Below the pieces are notes generated by a model. That model was not told the DNA's origin, did not search any database, and saw only the letters and a program-made list of their open reading frames with translations. Positions 26,248 to 35,045 of a stretch of 41,485 nucleotides of DNA are shown here, piece by piece. The DNA comes from Scalindua sp964437425 (GTDB lineage Bacteria > Planctomycetota > Brocadiia > Brocadiales > Scalinduaceae): positions 1-41,485 of the forward strand of contig CAYTGO010000026.1 in assembly GCA_964437425.1 (NCBI GenBank). The letters are read 5' to 3'. Both the position numbers and the translations under genes were made by a program. Every line of letters starts with the position of its first letter. The first letter of the stretch is position 1.

Positions 26248-26709
26248 TTAGTTTTGTAATATTAACGGCAGCTCTTCCTTCTCTCTATATATATTATGGC
26301 AATCATCGCAGGTCTTTAGCAATCGGTTAAATTCGGGATCTATGGCCTCAACATCATGCTCTTTGCACGATGCTGTCAGTTTCCTGACGGCATCGTAAAA
26401 TTGACTGCCCTTTATAACGAATTCACTCGAAATGCCACGATGTTCCGCCATATATAGTTCTACACAGCTGTAACCAATACCCTCTTTCAACTCTTTAGTC
26501 CACATCTCTATTTCAACCCAGTCTCTGCCTTCTATAGCGCCTGACAACCTCCTCAAATCTCTGGATGCGCTTTTCATTGCCTTTTCTAAAGTGTCATCTC
26601 TCGCGTGTGAAGTAGACGTCTTTTCGACTTTTACCTCTTCTGCCTTCTTACAGGAGGTCAGTCCTGAGAATGTTACGCATATGATAATTAGTAGTATTAA
26701 GTGTTTCAT
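26248..26709 (-). CDS. Cytochrome c'/c556-type lipoprotein (copy 2)
   Basis: The 153-residue tandem paralog of the previous gene. It has a signal peptide with lipobox GLTSC (Cys20), CDDCH (134-138) near the C-terminus and Met45 in LEKAMKS as candidate axial ligand. Shared blocks are RDW.EIEMW..ELK.GIG.SC.LY and the central Cys (C82, C115). The pair looks like a local duplication followed by divergence. It is 40 bases upstream of copy 1 on the same strand and 21 bases downstream of the M24 peptidase. Confidence 0.8.
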   Translation of the reverse strand: MKHLILLIIICVTFSGLTSCKKAEEVKVEKTSTSHARDDTLEKAMKSASRDLRRLSGAIEGRDWVEIEMWTKELKEGIGYSCVELYMAEHRGISSEFVIKGSQFYDAVRKLTASCKEHDVEAIDPEFNRLLKTCDDCHNIYREKEELPLILQN

Positions 26710-26730
26710 TTCTTGATATTTAATTAGTGT

Positions 26731-27864
26731 CTACACCTCAAGTACCTTTGGGGCTTTTGTCATGTTTTTACATCCATCATCTGTAATAAGTATCATATCC
26801 TCAAGCCTCACTCCTCCAATACCCGGGTAGTACAGGCCCGGCTCAACGGTTACTACATTTCCTGTTTTTAACGTACATTTTGTCTTGGATATTCGTGGCG
26901 GTTCGTGAACGTCCAACCCGACACCATGACCTGTTCCGTGAAAAAAACCCTGCATCTTTCCCTTGAACTTACCGGTCTTAAATCCCAGGGATGTTAAATG
27001 CTTCAAGACCTTCCTGTGTATGACGTCTCCCCTGGTGTCATTCCCGGCGGACTCGAAAACCAGCTCTTGTGCAGATGCCACTGCCTTGTACATTTTCTTT
27101 AACGACCTCGAAGCCTTGCCTTTAACAATAGTCCTGCTTATATCTGCATAATATCCTGTCTGTTCGTCTTTGGGAAAAACATCAAATATGATAGATTTAT
27201 TTGCCCTTAACGGGCCGCTTCCAGTATTGTGAGGTACGCAGGATTGTTCACCACAGGATACGATTGTATGCTTTGCCGTGCATCCTCTCTTCATCAACTC
27301 TACATTTATCATTTGCCTTATCGATTCAGAGGTGATCTGGCTATTACGTGCGGAGTACAGAAAGCCATCTTTGATCTTTGATTTTCTTATGTAATCAATT
27401 GCCTTTTCAAGGGCCTTTTCTGTGTTACGCAGGGTATTAACAATGTGTCCTATCTCTTCTGTATTTTTTATCTCTCTTGAATCAAAAAACGGTTCCTTCT
27501 TAACTTCCAGTTTGAAGCCGTTCTTCCTCAGAAAATCAGCATATTCCACACTGAAATTTGCAGGAATCCGGATCTGCTTTATATTCATCTCTCCAAGAGC
27601 TGTGGCAGCTATCTCGATTAAACAGGCGTTACCTTTGTTTTTCTTTTTCTTGATAATCCTCTCAAATTGAGAGAGGGAAAGTACCTTGTCGGCATTTGAT
27701 TCTGATTTTGCACGGTCCAGCTCAAGATCACTGGTAATCATTATCTTTTTATTACCCTTCCGGATAAATACAAAAGGATCCGGTGCCGGAAAGCCAGTAG
27801 CATAATACATGTTTGAATCTCTTTCACTGTCTGCAATAATCAGTAGTGCTTTGTCACTATTCAT
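26731..27864 (-). CDS. M24 family Xaa-Pro aminopeptidase/dipeptidase
   Basis: The 377-residue protein has a divergent N-terminal domain (1-135) and a C-terminal pita-bread domain with the five metal ligands of M24 enzymes: D228 (IIFDVF), D241 (YYADISRT), H313 (FHGTGHGVGLDVHEPP), E341 (VTVEPGLYYP) and E355 (VRLEDM). This binds two divalent metal ions and cleaves N-terminal residues before proline. The lack of a signal peptide points to the cytoplasm. Length fits Xaa-Pro dipeptidase. Aminopeptidase versus dipeptidase cannot be settled from sequence. Confidence 0.9.
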   Translation of the reverse strand: MNSDKALLIIADSERDSNMYYATGFPAPDPFVFIRKGNKKIMITSDLELDRAKSESNADKVLSLSQFERIIKKKKNKGNACLIEIAATALGEMNIKQIRIPANFSVEYADFLRKNGFKLEVKKEPFFDSREIKNTEEIGHIVNTLRNTEKALEKAIDYIRKSKIKDGFLYSARNSQITSESIRQMINVELMKRGCTAKHTIVSCGEQSCVPHNTGSGPLRANKSIIFDVFPKDEQTGYYADISRTIVKGKASRSLKKMYKAVASAQELVFESAGNDTRGDVIHRKVLKHLTSLGFKTGKFKGKMQGFFHGTGHGVGLDVHEPPRISKTKCTLKTGNVVTVEPGLYYPGIGGVRLEDMILITDDGCKNMTKAPKVLEV

Positions 27865-27957
27865 GATATCGATTCTATTAAAATAGTTCTAAATGTCAAT
27901 GAGCTTCCTTTTATTAAGAATAGTTCCTGCGTGTGGTAAGTTTAAGTAATTGACAAT

Positions 27958-29133
27958 TTATACAAATTGTCCGGCACTGAAGCCGGAAGACCAGGCCCAC
28001 TGGAGATTGTAACCACCCAACCATCCGGTTACGTCCACTACTTCACCAATAAAATAGAGGCCCTCTGCCTTCCTTGATTCGAAGGTTTTGGATGAGAGTT
28101 CATTTGTATCAATACCTCCGCGTGTTACTTCCGCTGTCCTATAACCCTCGGTATCAGAGGGTTTGATATGCCATGCATGAAAAATCTTAGCAACCTCATT
28201 AATCTCTTTTTCATTATATTGGTTGACCGGTTTATTGTGATGCCATCGTTCAAACCACCGATGAGCGATACGCCTGGTTAATAGTTCTCCTATCAGGTTC
28301 TTAAGCTCTGTTTTTGGGCGTTCCTTCTGCCATTGCTTGATGGTTTCGGTCAGATCAATATCCGGAAGTAGATTAATAACAATCTCATTTCCCGGTTGCC
28401 AGTAGTTTGAAATCTGTAGTATTGCAGGTCCACTCAGGCCTCTGTGAGTAAAAAGGATGGCTTCTCTGAATGATTGTCCGTTACAGGAAACTACAGCATC
28501 AGCGGATATACCGGCAAGGTCAATGAAATCGTCCAGATCATCTCTATTGAAGGTTAGGGGGACTAAGCCCGGTTGACGAGATAAAACCTTGAGCCCAAAC
28601 TGCTCAGCTACTTCGTATCCGAAACCTGAGGCTCCTTTTGCTGGCATCGACAAACCACCGGTTGCTATAACGAGAGATTCGGTTGCATAGGTTTCAGAAT
28701 TAGCTTTAATGGTAAAACAACTCTCTTTTTCTATTTTCTTGATTGTAGATCTGTTCTGAATCTTCACGTCGGAAAGCCGACACTCTTCCAGTAGAAGGTT
28801 CAAGATTTCAACAGAGTTTCCGTTACAGAAGAGTTGCCCTGCTTGCCTCTGTTCATAAGATATATTGTACTTTTCAACAAGTGAAATAAAATCGTACTGA
28901 CTGAATCGACTCAATGCCGATTTGCAGAAGTGTGGGTTTTCGGATATATAATTTTCAGATTCCAGGTAAAGATTAGTAAAGTTACAGCTTCCTCCACCTG
29001 AAATCAGTATTTTATTGCCCATGCGTTCAGCATGGTCCAGAACCAGAACTTTACGTCCTCTCTGTCCAGCCGTTAGAGCACACATCAACCCTGCCGCTCC
29101 GGCGCCAATGATTACAACATCGTAGTTTTTCAT
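27958..29133 (-). CDS. NAD(P)/FAD-dependent oxidoreductase, HI0933/BaiN family
   Basis: The 391-residue flavoprotein begins with the FAD-binding GAGAAG (10-15) and the family signature MGNKILISGGGSCNFTN (about 38-54). LVIATGGLSMPAKGASGFG, FTHRGLSGPAILQIS and a C-terminal VTRGGIDTNELSSKTFESR, then YFIGEVVDVTGWLGGYNLQW, match the HI0933-like family closely. Members include BaiN-type reductases and rhodanese-linked proteins of uncertain substrate. It ends 93 bases from the M24 gene. A GGGA sequence 9 bases before the ATG supports the start. Confidence 0.92.
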   Translation of the reverse strand: MKNYDVVIIGAGAAGLMCALTAGQRGRKVLVLDHAERMGNKILISGGGSCNFTNLYLESENYISENPHFCKSALSRFSQYDFISLVEKYNISYEQRQAGQLFCNGNSVEILNLLLEECRLSDVKIQNRSTIKKIEKESCFTIKANSETYATESLVIATGGLSMPAKGASGFGYEVAEQFGLKVLSRQPGLVPLTFNRDDLDDFIDLAGISADAVVSCNGQSFREAILFTHRGLSGPAILQISNYWQPGNEIVINLLPDIDLTETIKQWQKERPKTELKNLIGELLTRRIAHRWFERWHHNKPVNQYNEKEINEVAKIFHAWHIKPSDTEGYRTAEVTRGGIDTNELSSKTFESRKAEGLYFIGEVVDVTGWLGGYNLQWAWSSGFSAGQFV

Positions 29134-29199
29134 AGTGATCTTTCCCGGGATCGTTGGCTATGCCTTTATGATACCAATGTCGTTGTCAGACTCTGGCAG

Positions 29200-29982
29200 T
29201 CAGCTGAGTTCTATCTTGCCTTCCAGAAATTTAACCGCTTTTCCTGAAATCAATACGCGGTCGTTTCGCAACTCACATACAAGTTCTCCGCCCCGGTGTG
29301 ATACCTGTTTTGCTTTCATTTCTGTTTTGTTCAGTTTCATTGCCCAGTATGGTATCAGCTGGGTATGGGCGGAACCGGTTACAGGATCTTCGTCTATTCC
29401 ATACTTTGGTGCAAAGAAGCGGGATACGAAGTCATACTCTCTGGATTTCGCTGTAATGATAACTCCGCGCAGATCGAGCTTCTTCAGATAAGCCAGATCT
29501 GGCTTAATTGATAAAATATCACTTTCTGTTTCAAAAACCACAATGTAGTCCTCCGACCGTAAACACTCAATCGGTGCTCTGTCAAATGCCTTTACTATTT
29601 CATACGGCACATTACATGGAACAGGTGTTTGTGCAGGAAGGTCCATGACAAGCCAGACGTCTTTTTTTAAAACGGTCAGGATGCCTGATTTGGTTTCAAA
29701 CTCAATCCTCTCTTTATTGTATCCCAGGATATTAAACAGGACATAAGCCGCTGCCAGAGTTGCGTGTCCACATAGGTCTACTTCGGTTTTTGGCGTAAAC
29801 CAGCGGAGATGAAATCCTTTGCCTTTAGGTACAAAAAAAGCGGTTTCTGAGAGGTTGTTCTCTTCTGCAATAGATTGCATGGTGTTATCTGGGAGCCACG
29901 TTTCAAGTGGGATAACTGCCGCCGGATTACCCTCAAAAGGCGTGTCTGTGAAAGCGTCTATTTGATAAAGATTTAATTCCAA
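29200..29982 (-). CDS. PhzF family isomerase-like protein
   Basis: The 260-residue protein starts at TTG, 7 bases after AAAAGGA. It has the PhzF hallmarks QIDAFTDTPFEGNPAAV, NNLSETAFFVP (catalytic Glu), WFTPKTEVDLCGHATLAAA and GIDEDPVTGSAHTQLIPYWA. The fold is the diaminopimelate-epimerase-like double barrel. PhzF isomerises a phenazine precursor, but most family members in non-phenazine organisms have unknown substrates, so no phenazine pathway is implied. No phz genes are nearby. Confidence 0.92.
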   Translation of the reverse strand: MELNLYQIDAFTDTPFEGNPAAVIPLETWLPDNTMQSIAEENNLSETAFFVPKGKGFHLRWFTPKTEVDLCGHATLAAAYVLFNILGYNKERIEFETKSGILTVLKKDVWLVMDLPAQTPVPCNVPYEIVKAFDRAPIECLRSEDYIVVFETESDILSIKPDLAYLKKLDLRGVIITAKSREYDFVSRFFAPKYGIDEDPVTGSAHTQLIPYWAMKLNKTEMKAKQVSHRGGELVCELRNDRVLISGKAVKFLEGKIELS

Positions 29983-30470
29983 CTATTTCCTTTTAAAAAT
30001 CCAACTGAATTCCTGTTTCTGGAGTAATGTAAAAATAAGAAAAATCGGTTGTTATGTCAAAGAGAATATGATATTTAAGAAGGGGAAAGAATCGAGTAAT
30101 ACCTGTTGTTAAATTACAGGGATTAACTTGTGGACGGTATACATAAGTTTTTTTCAAATATGTATTGAAATTGCATATGTAGATTGATTGAGAAGATGAA
30201 TTTCTTTTAATTAAGTCATTGTGTGATAACAATTTAATTTATTAAAATGAGTTAGTGTGTAATAATAATAAACACGAACATGAAATTGTTAACCTAAGTG
30301 TGTAAGTATATTATGATTAGTCAGAATAATTACTAAATATAAAATATACTGCTTTTATTAATTATTATTATTGATTACATGCAGCCATAAAGTAAAATTA
30401 TAATATATAGTAAAATTTTTGTTTGTTACCAGCTTCAAAAAGTTGAAAAGAAATAACCAGAGGGGAAAAA
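29983..30470. other. Gene-free AT-rich stretch upstream of the large orphan gene
   Basis: The 488 bases are strongly A+T rich with short similar words (GTGTGATAA, GTGTAATAA near 30220 and 30257) but no clear hairpin, tRNA or gene. It separates the divergent PhzF and orphan genes and presumably holds both promoters. A good Shine-Dalgarno (AGAGGGG) precedes the orphan ATG. Confidence 0.45.
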
Positions 30471-33023
30471 ATGAAAGCAAAGACAAAAGCTAAAATAAAA
30501 GCTAAGGCAATTGCAAAGTCATCAGATACTACTAACCATTATTATAAATTACTGGAAAAGAAGTTTCATAGTTCTGACACTGTACGTTCGCAAATTGCTG
30601 AAATTAAAGAAAAGGTCAAGGACACCGTAATTGAAGAGTCTTTGAAATCTCTTGCCGTTACCTTTAAAGGGGAGGTTATTGGAACCACCTTTGAAAAAAC
30701 TCTTAAGATTATGTCTAAGCACTTTTTTCGTAAAGGGAAGATTGATAATTACAGGACTGATGAAGATAGTGGTGTTGTGGAAGCAAACATAACGGCAACA
30801 CAAACTGAAGCGGAGGAGCTGATTAAACTTCTCATGAAACGGCATTTAGTTTTGCATTGTAAGACGGGGCTTCCCAAAGGCTCAAGTAACATGCTGATTA
30901 TCAATGAAGATGAGAAAAAGCGGTTAAAAGACTTCATACCGGATGATATTTGCTGTAATTACGTTACGACTGCTGAAACCCGGGAAAAATATACAGGCAG
31001 GTTGGACGGCTATTTAATTTACAACGGTTTGCCATTAACATCTAAAGCGCTGGGAAGTGAATTAAGATTAAACGAAATTGTAACGTCAAACAAAGTATTT
31101 ACCAGTACAGGTTTAAAGGAAGTTTTTTTGAATCTGCATTTTATAACACTGGTTATTATGCTGGATGCGGAACAACACTATTTTCAGTACAGGATATTTA
31201 AGGAACAGGAAGAAGATCTTAAGATGATCGAAGAGAATATAGATAATCTCGGACTCTTTACAGAGCTATTTGACCATCTTACCGATGAGGGCAACCCGTT
31301 GCTATTTAACAATGAGCTCTTCCTGGATGTATTGAAGCTTGAACATATTGTAGAAAAAGATAACTGGAAGGTTCTCCCTGCATACGATAGCTATGTCTTT
31401 TCTGCGGCAGACAGGCTTGACGTGCACTTTAAATTTCTTGAAGATTATGGTCTTCTGCAGGAGTGTGCGGAGTCAGTTGAGTTGCTGGTAGAGAAGTTAG
31501 AGGGGAGATTGTCAAGTCACAGCCTTGCTTCTCAAAGCGAACAAGACGAATTAAGCTCAGGTTACAAGGAATTAAAACAATTCACTTCAGTTTCAAACCA
31601 TTCATTATTGAAAAATGATTATCTTGAGTTGCTGGGAGCTTTCAGGAAATTATTGGCGTATCTAGATTCTGTGTCAGTGCAGAGTACTGCTAAACAGAAA
31701 AGCGCTCAGAAAGAATCACGATTGCCTGAAAAACAATCCGGAGGTTTAATGGCAAAAATAAAGAAGCGTACAAAAGAGTTGTTATCTTCTCCTGAAGAGT
31801 CATCTCCGGAATCTGCTTCACGTAGTGGAAAGGCCTTAACTACCGAACAGGAAGGTGATGTACGTGCTCTACTATTACAAGTTAAAGAAGGGTTTCGTAA
31901 AGTATCTAAATTGAAAACCGATTCAGGTATGGATGCTTATCTGGAAGCCAGAAAGAATGTGCCTTACCTTACGAATTTATCTGATGCGCTAGTTCAACTG
32001 AAGAAATTAATTAAAGACATCAATAAAGACAAAGATGTACAAGAGCAGTTTAATGATCTGTTCAATAGAAAGAACAAATTTGTAATTCTCTCCAATAAAC
32101 TGTGCAAAATGGTAAAATTTAAAACTAAGCAGGAAGAGAAAAAGATACGTGGTGTTTTGGCTGATTTGCAGCAACTCCTTCACGATAAACCTTTTGCAGC
32201 GGATAAGTATGAAAGTTTCTTGGACAACGTTGATAGCCTGGAAGATTTTGTGAATAGCAAGGATGTCTCTTCCATGAAACAGGAGGGTGCAACTCTGTCA
32301 CTTGCCCAGGAGATGAATCAGGATAAAACATTTGGTAAATTGCTTAACATTAGAACCGGTATTCAGAATGCCATTGAGAAGAAAAAGCAAATCAGGGCGG
32401 TTAGTACATTTAAGAAAGAGAGAGAATTTCTCTCTTTCAGTCTGAAGGAACTTGATGGATTCCTGGAAGAGTTAATTGTACTTAATAAAAAATTGAAAGT
32501 AACAACCTATTACGGTAAGCAGCCAAATATTGAGAAAATAGAAAAAGAGTTTGATAAATTGATTGTAGAGGTGAATGACATTGAGGATCGTATAACGTCC
32601 AGAAAAAGGAGTGATAATAATACGATCTCTAAAGAGTCTGAGCGTTCTATTGATTATTCGAAGAGCTCTATGCTTGATAAGAAGAATTTGGAAAAAACAA
32701 TTATTAGCGCACAATACCAGATTTCTCAACTATTAGAATTTATTGCGACAGTTAAAGGGTTTCTTGGCCAGCACTCGTTTGTTCACTCCGGTGTTTCTAC
32801 AAGCTCCCTTTTTGATTCAATAACCTATTTGTTGAGTAATACGGATGTAAAGCTACTGGACTTCACCAGTTTGACGGAAGATATGTACAACGAAAGTATT
32901 AAAACTATTTTTCAATATCAGGTTGGCGAGACTTATAATGAGCCCAAAAAAGAGGATGTTGAAAGTTTAATGAAGAAAGTCGAAAAGAAGGCTACTGTCA
33001 AAACATACAAGAGCAAGAAATAA
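30471..33023 (+). CDS. Large helical protein of unknown family
   Basis: I do not recognise a family. The 850-residue product starts with a Lys/Ala repeat (MKAKTKAKIKAKAIAKS), has no signal peptide or TM helix and is rich in Lys, Glu, Leu and Ser. Residues about 30-155 look globular and alpha/beta (VIGTTFEKTLKIMSKHF, VVEANITATQTEAEELIKLL). From about 250 onward it is predicted helical with coiled-coil-like heptads (for example RIFKEQEEDLKMIEENIDNL). A low-complexity Ser/Lys/Glu linker (about 405-460) divides it, and it ends in a basic KKVEKKATVKTYKSKK. AGAGGGGAAAAA before the ATG and the terminator after the stop support a single-gene transcript. A structural or scaffold role is only a guess. 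Confidence 0.8.
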   Translation: MKAKTKAKIKAKAIAKSSDTTNHYYKLLEKKFHSSDTVRSQIAEIKEKVKDTVIEESLKSLAVTFKGEVIGTTFEKTLKIMSKHFFRKGKIDNYRTDEDSGVVEANITATQTEAEELIKLLMKRHLVLHCKTGLPKGSSNMLIINEDEKKRLKDFIPDDICCNYVTTAETREKYTGRLDGYLIYNGLPLTSKALGSELRLNEIVTSNKVFTSTGLKEVFLNLHFITLVIMLDAEQHYFQYRIFKEQEEDLKMIEENIDNLGLFTELFDHLTDEGNPLLFNNELFLDVLKLEHIVEKDNWKVLPAYDSYVFSAADRLDVHFKFLEDYGLLQECAESVELLVEKLEGRLSSHSLASQSEQDELSSGYKELKQFTSVSNHSLLKNDYLELLGAFRKLLAYLDSVSVQSTAKQKSAQKESRLPEKQSGGLMAKIKKRTKELLSSPEESSPESASRSGKALTTEQEGDVRALLLQVKEGFRKVSKLKTDSGMDAYLEARKNVPYLTNLSDALVQLKKLIKDINKDKDVQEQFNDLFNRKNKFVILSNKLCKMVKFKTKQEEKKIRGVLADLQQLLHDKPFAADKYESFLDNVDSLEDFVNSKDVSSMKQEGATLSLAQEMNQDKTFGKLLNIRTGIQNAIEKKKQIRAVSTFKKEREFLSFSLKELDGFLEELIVLNKKLKVTTYYGKQPNIEKIEKEFDKLIVEVNDIEDRITSRKRSDNNTISKESERSIDYSKSSMLDKKNLEKTIISAQYQISQLLEFIATVKGFLGQHSFVHSGVSTSSLFDSITYLLSNTDVKLLDFTSLTEDMYNESIKTIFQYQVGETYNEPKKEDVESLMKKVEKKATVKTYKSKK

Positions 33024-33113
33024 TTAAAGATTGTTTTTGCATGATGTAATTCAGAATATTTGTCAAAAAATCAAATACTTCGATTGCACTAGCGTAAGAT
33101 ACAACTTCTATAT

Positions 33114-33160
33114 AAAAGGGACACATTCCAATTGAAAGTAAATGGTGTGTGTCCTTTTTT
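33114..33160 (+). terminator. Rho-independent terminator after the orphan gene
   Basis: AAAAGGGACACATTCCA pairs with TGGTGTGTGTCC followed by six T. The stem is about 14 bp with G-U and one or two mismatches, a loop of about 12 bases. It lies 91 bases after the orphan stop. It overlaps the upstream in-frame ATG at 33149 of the ABC-F ORF, which supports a later start for that gene. Confidence 0.75.
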
Positions 33161-33229
33161 ATTCATTCAGATTGTTTCTTTAAAATTTCAAGAAATATAC
33201 AAGAAGGAATTTGTTTCCGGAATATATTA

Positions 33230-35041
33230 ATGGCACTTTTAAGTCTGCAAAAAGTAAGTATTCGTTTTGGAGGTCCGTTATTACTAGATAAAGCGGATTT
33301 GCAGTTGGAGCGTGGAGAAAGAGTATGTCTTATTGGTCGTAACGGCGAGGGAAAATCTACTTTGCTCAAGTTGATCAATGGAGAGTTGTTACCTGACTCA
33401 GGAGACGTTGCCCGGCAAAAAGGGCTTTGTACTGCTTATCTCTCCCAGGAAATACCAAGAGAATTAAATGGTACGGTGTTTGAGATAGTGTGTGATGGAT
33501 TGAAAAAGGCCGGCCGTAGTCAGGTAAGACGGGATGATGATCATGATTGGGAGGAACGGCATCAGGTTGAAAAAGTGATCTCACTGATGGAGTTGGATGC
33601 CAATGCGGAATTCAAGGTTCTCTCCTCAGGTTTGAAGCGAAGGGTGTTACTCGCAAAGGGATTGGTTTGTAAGCCTGAAATATTGCTACTTGATGAACCA
33701 ACTAACCATCTGGACATTGCTTCAATAGATTGGTTGGAAGAGTTCTTATTGCGTTATGAAGGAACTATTTTTTTTGTTACCCATGACCGCGTATTCTTAA
33801 AAAATATTGCCAGGCGCATCGTTGAGCTTGACAGGGGAAACCTTGTTGATTGGGAGTGTGATTACGAAACATTTCTCTCACGCAAACAGGCAGTACTTGA
33901 TGCAGAGGAGAAACAGTGGTCTACTTTTGACAAGAAACTGGCCAGGGAAGAAGTATGGTTACGGCAGGGCATTAAGGCCCGTCGTACTCGAAACGAGGGG
34001 AGAGTAAGAGGCCTGGAAAAAATGCGTACTCTCCGCAGAGAAAGACGTACTCTAAACGGAACAGTACGAATGCAGGCACAAGAGGCAGAACGTTCCGGAA
34101 TGAATGTGATAAAGGTAAAAGATCTGGAATATGGATATGATGACACGCCGGTAATAGGAGGTTTTTCCACAACGATTATGAGGGGTGATAAAGTGGGTAT
34201 TATAGGCCCTAATGGTGCCGGCAAGTCCACGCTTTTACGTCTTCTGCTTGGCGAGCTAACTCCTCAGCAGGGAATAGTACAGCACGGCACTCATCTTCAG
34301 ATTGTATATTTTGACCAACTTCGAGAACAGCTGCAGGAGGACAAATCAGTATTTTACAATATAGGAGACGGGAATGATTATATTACGTTAAACGGAAACC
34401 AGCAGCATGTGATAGGATATCTACAGAAATTTCTGTTTTCACCGGAACGAGCACAAATCAATGTCAGTGTTCTTTCCGGTGGAGAACGCAATCGCCTTCT
34501 TCTTGCACGGTTGTTTACCAGGCCGGCAAATGTTATAGTCATGGATGAACCTACAAATGATCTGGATGTGGAGACTCTGGAACTTCTGGAGGAGTTGTTG
34601 ATGGACTATAAGGGTTCGCTCCTTCTGGTAAGTCACGACCGTGCTTTTCTAAATAACGTAGTAACCAGTACTATCGTGTTTGAAGGTGATGGCAAGGTTA
34701 ATGAATATGTTGGTGGTTATGATGACTGGCTCAGACAGCGAAAGCAGGTTGAAACAAAAAAGAAGAAACGTGCACAATCAAAGAGTGACAGGGTGGGGGA
34801 GAACACTGAACGACCTCGTAAGCTGAATTACAAGGAACAACGTGAACTTGCGGCTCTGCCACAGAAAATAGAGGAGTTGGAAGAAGAGCAGGATCAATTA
34901 AACCAGGCAGTGAATGATCCCATGTTGTATAAGAGAGGAAATGATGAGGCTGCCGATATAAGGACAAGATTGTCAACTCTGCACTCAGAATTGGATAGCG
35001 CCTATCAACGATGGGAAGCTTTGGAAACACTTCAGGATTAA
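33230..35041 (+). CDS. uup: ABC-F family ATPase, Uup-like
   Basis: ATG 33230 (MALLSLQKVSIRFGG) is the natural start; the ATG at 33149 lies inside the upstream terminator. The 603-residue protein has two ABC domains in tandem: Walker A GRNGEGKST and GPNGAGKST, signatures LSSGLKRR and LSGGERNR, Walker B LLLDEPTNHLD and VMDEPTNDLD, and H-loops VTHDR and VSHDR. A linker with basic helices joins them, and a C-terminal coiled coil (ELAALPQKIEELEEEQDQLN) is typical of Uup. ABC-F proteins act on ribosomes; Uup also binds branched DNA. There are no membrane segments, so it is not a transporter. Confidence 0.92.
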   Translation: MALLSLQKVSIRFGGPLLLDKADLQLERGERVCLIGRNGEGKSTLLKLINGELLPDSGDVARQKGLCTAYLSQEIPRELNGTVFEIVCDGLKKAGRSQVRRDDDHDWEERHQVEKVISLMELDANAEFKVLSSGLKRRVLLAKGLVCKPEILLLDEPTNHLDIASIDWLEEFLLRYEGTIFFVTHDRVFLKNIARRIVELDRGNLVDWECDYETFLSRKQAVLDAEEKQWSTFDKKLAREEVWLRQGIKARRTRNEGRVRGLEKMRTLRRERRTLNGTVRMQAQEAERSGMNVIKVKDLEYGYDDTPVIGGFSTTIMRGDKVGIIGPNGAGKSTLLRLLLGELTPQQGIVQHGTHLQIVYFDQLREQLQEDKSVFYNIGDGNDYITLNGNQQHVIGYLQKFLFSPERAQINVSVLSGGERNRLLLARLFTRPANVIVMDEPTNDLDVETLELLEELLMDYKGSLLLVSHDRAFLNNVVTSTIVFEGDGKVNEYVGGYDDWLRQRKQVETKKKKRAQSKSDRVGENTERPRKLNYKEQRELAALPQKIEELEEEQDQLNQAVNDPMLYKRGNDEAADIRTRLSTLHSELDSAYQRWEALETLQD

Positions 35042-35045
35042 TGCT

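Noticed and set aside
29200..29982. Phenazine biosynthesis locus
   Set aside because: Only the PhzF fold is present; no other phz genes accompany it.
33149..33229. N-terminal extension of the ABC-F protein
   Set aside because: The segment overlaps a rho-independent terminator and has no ABC-F homology; MALLSLQKVS at 33230 is the normal start.
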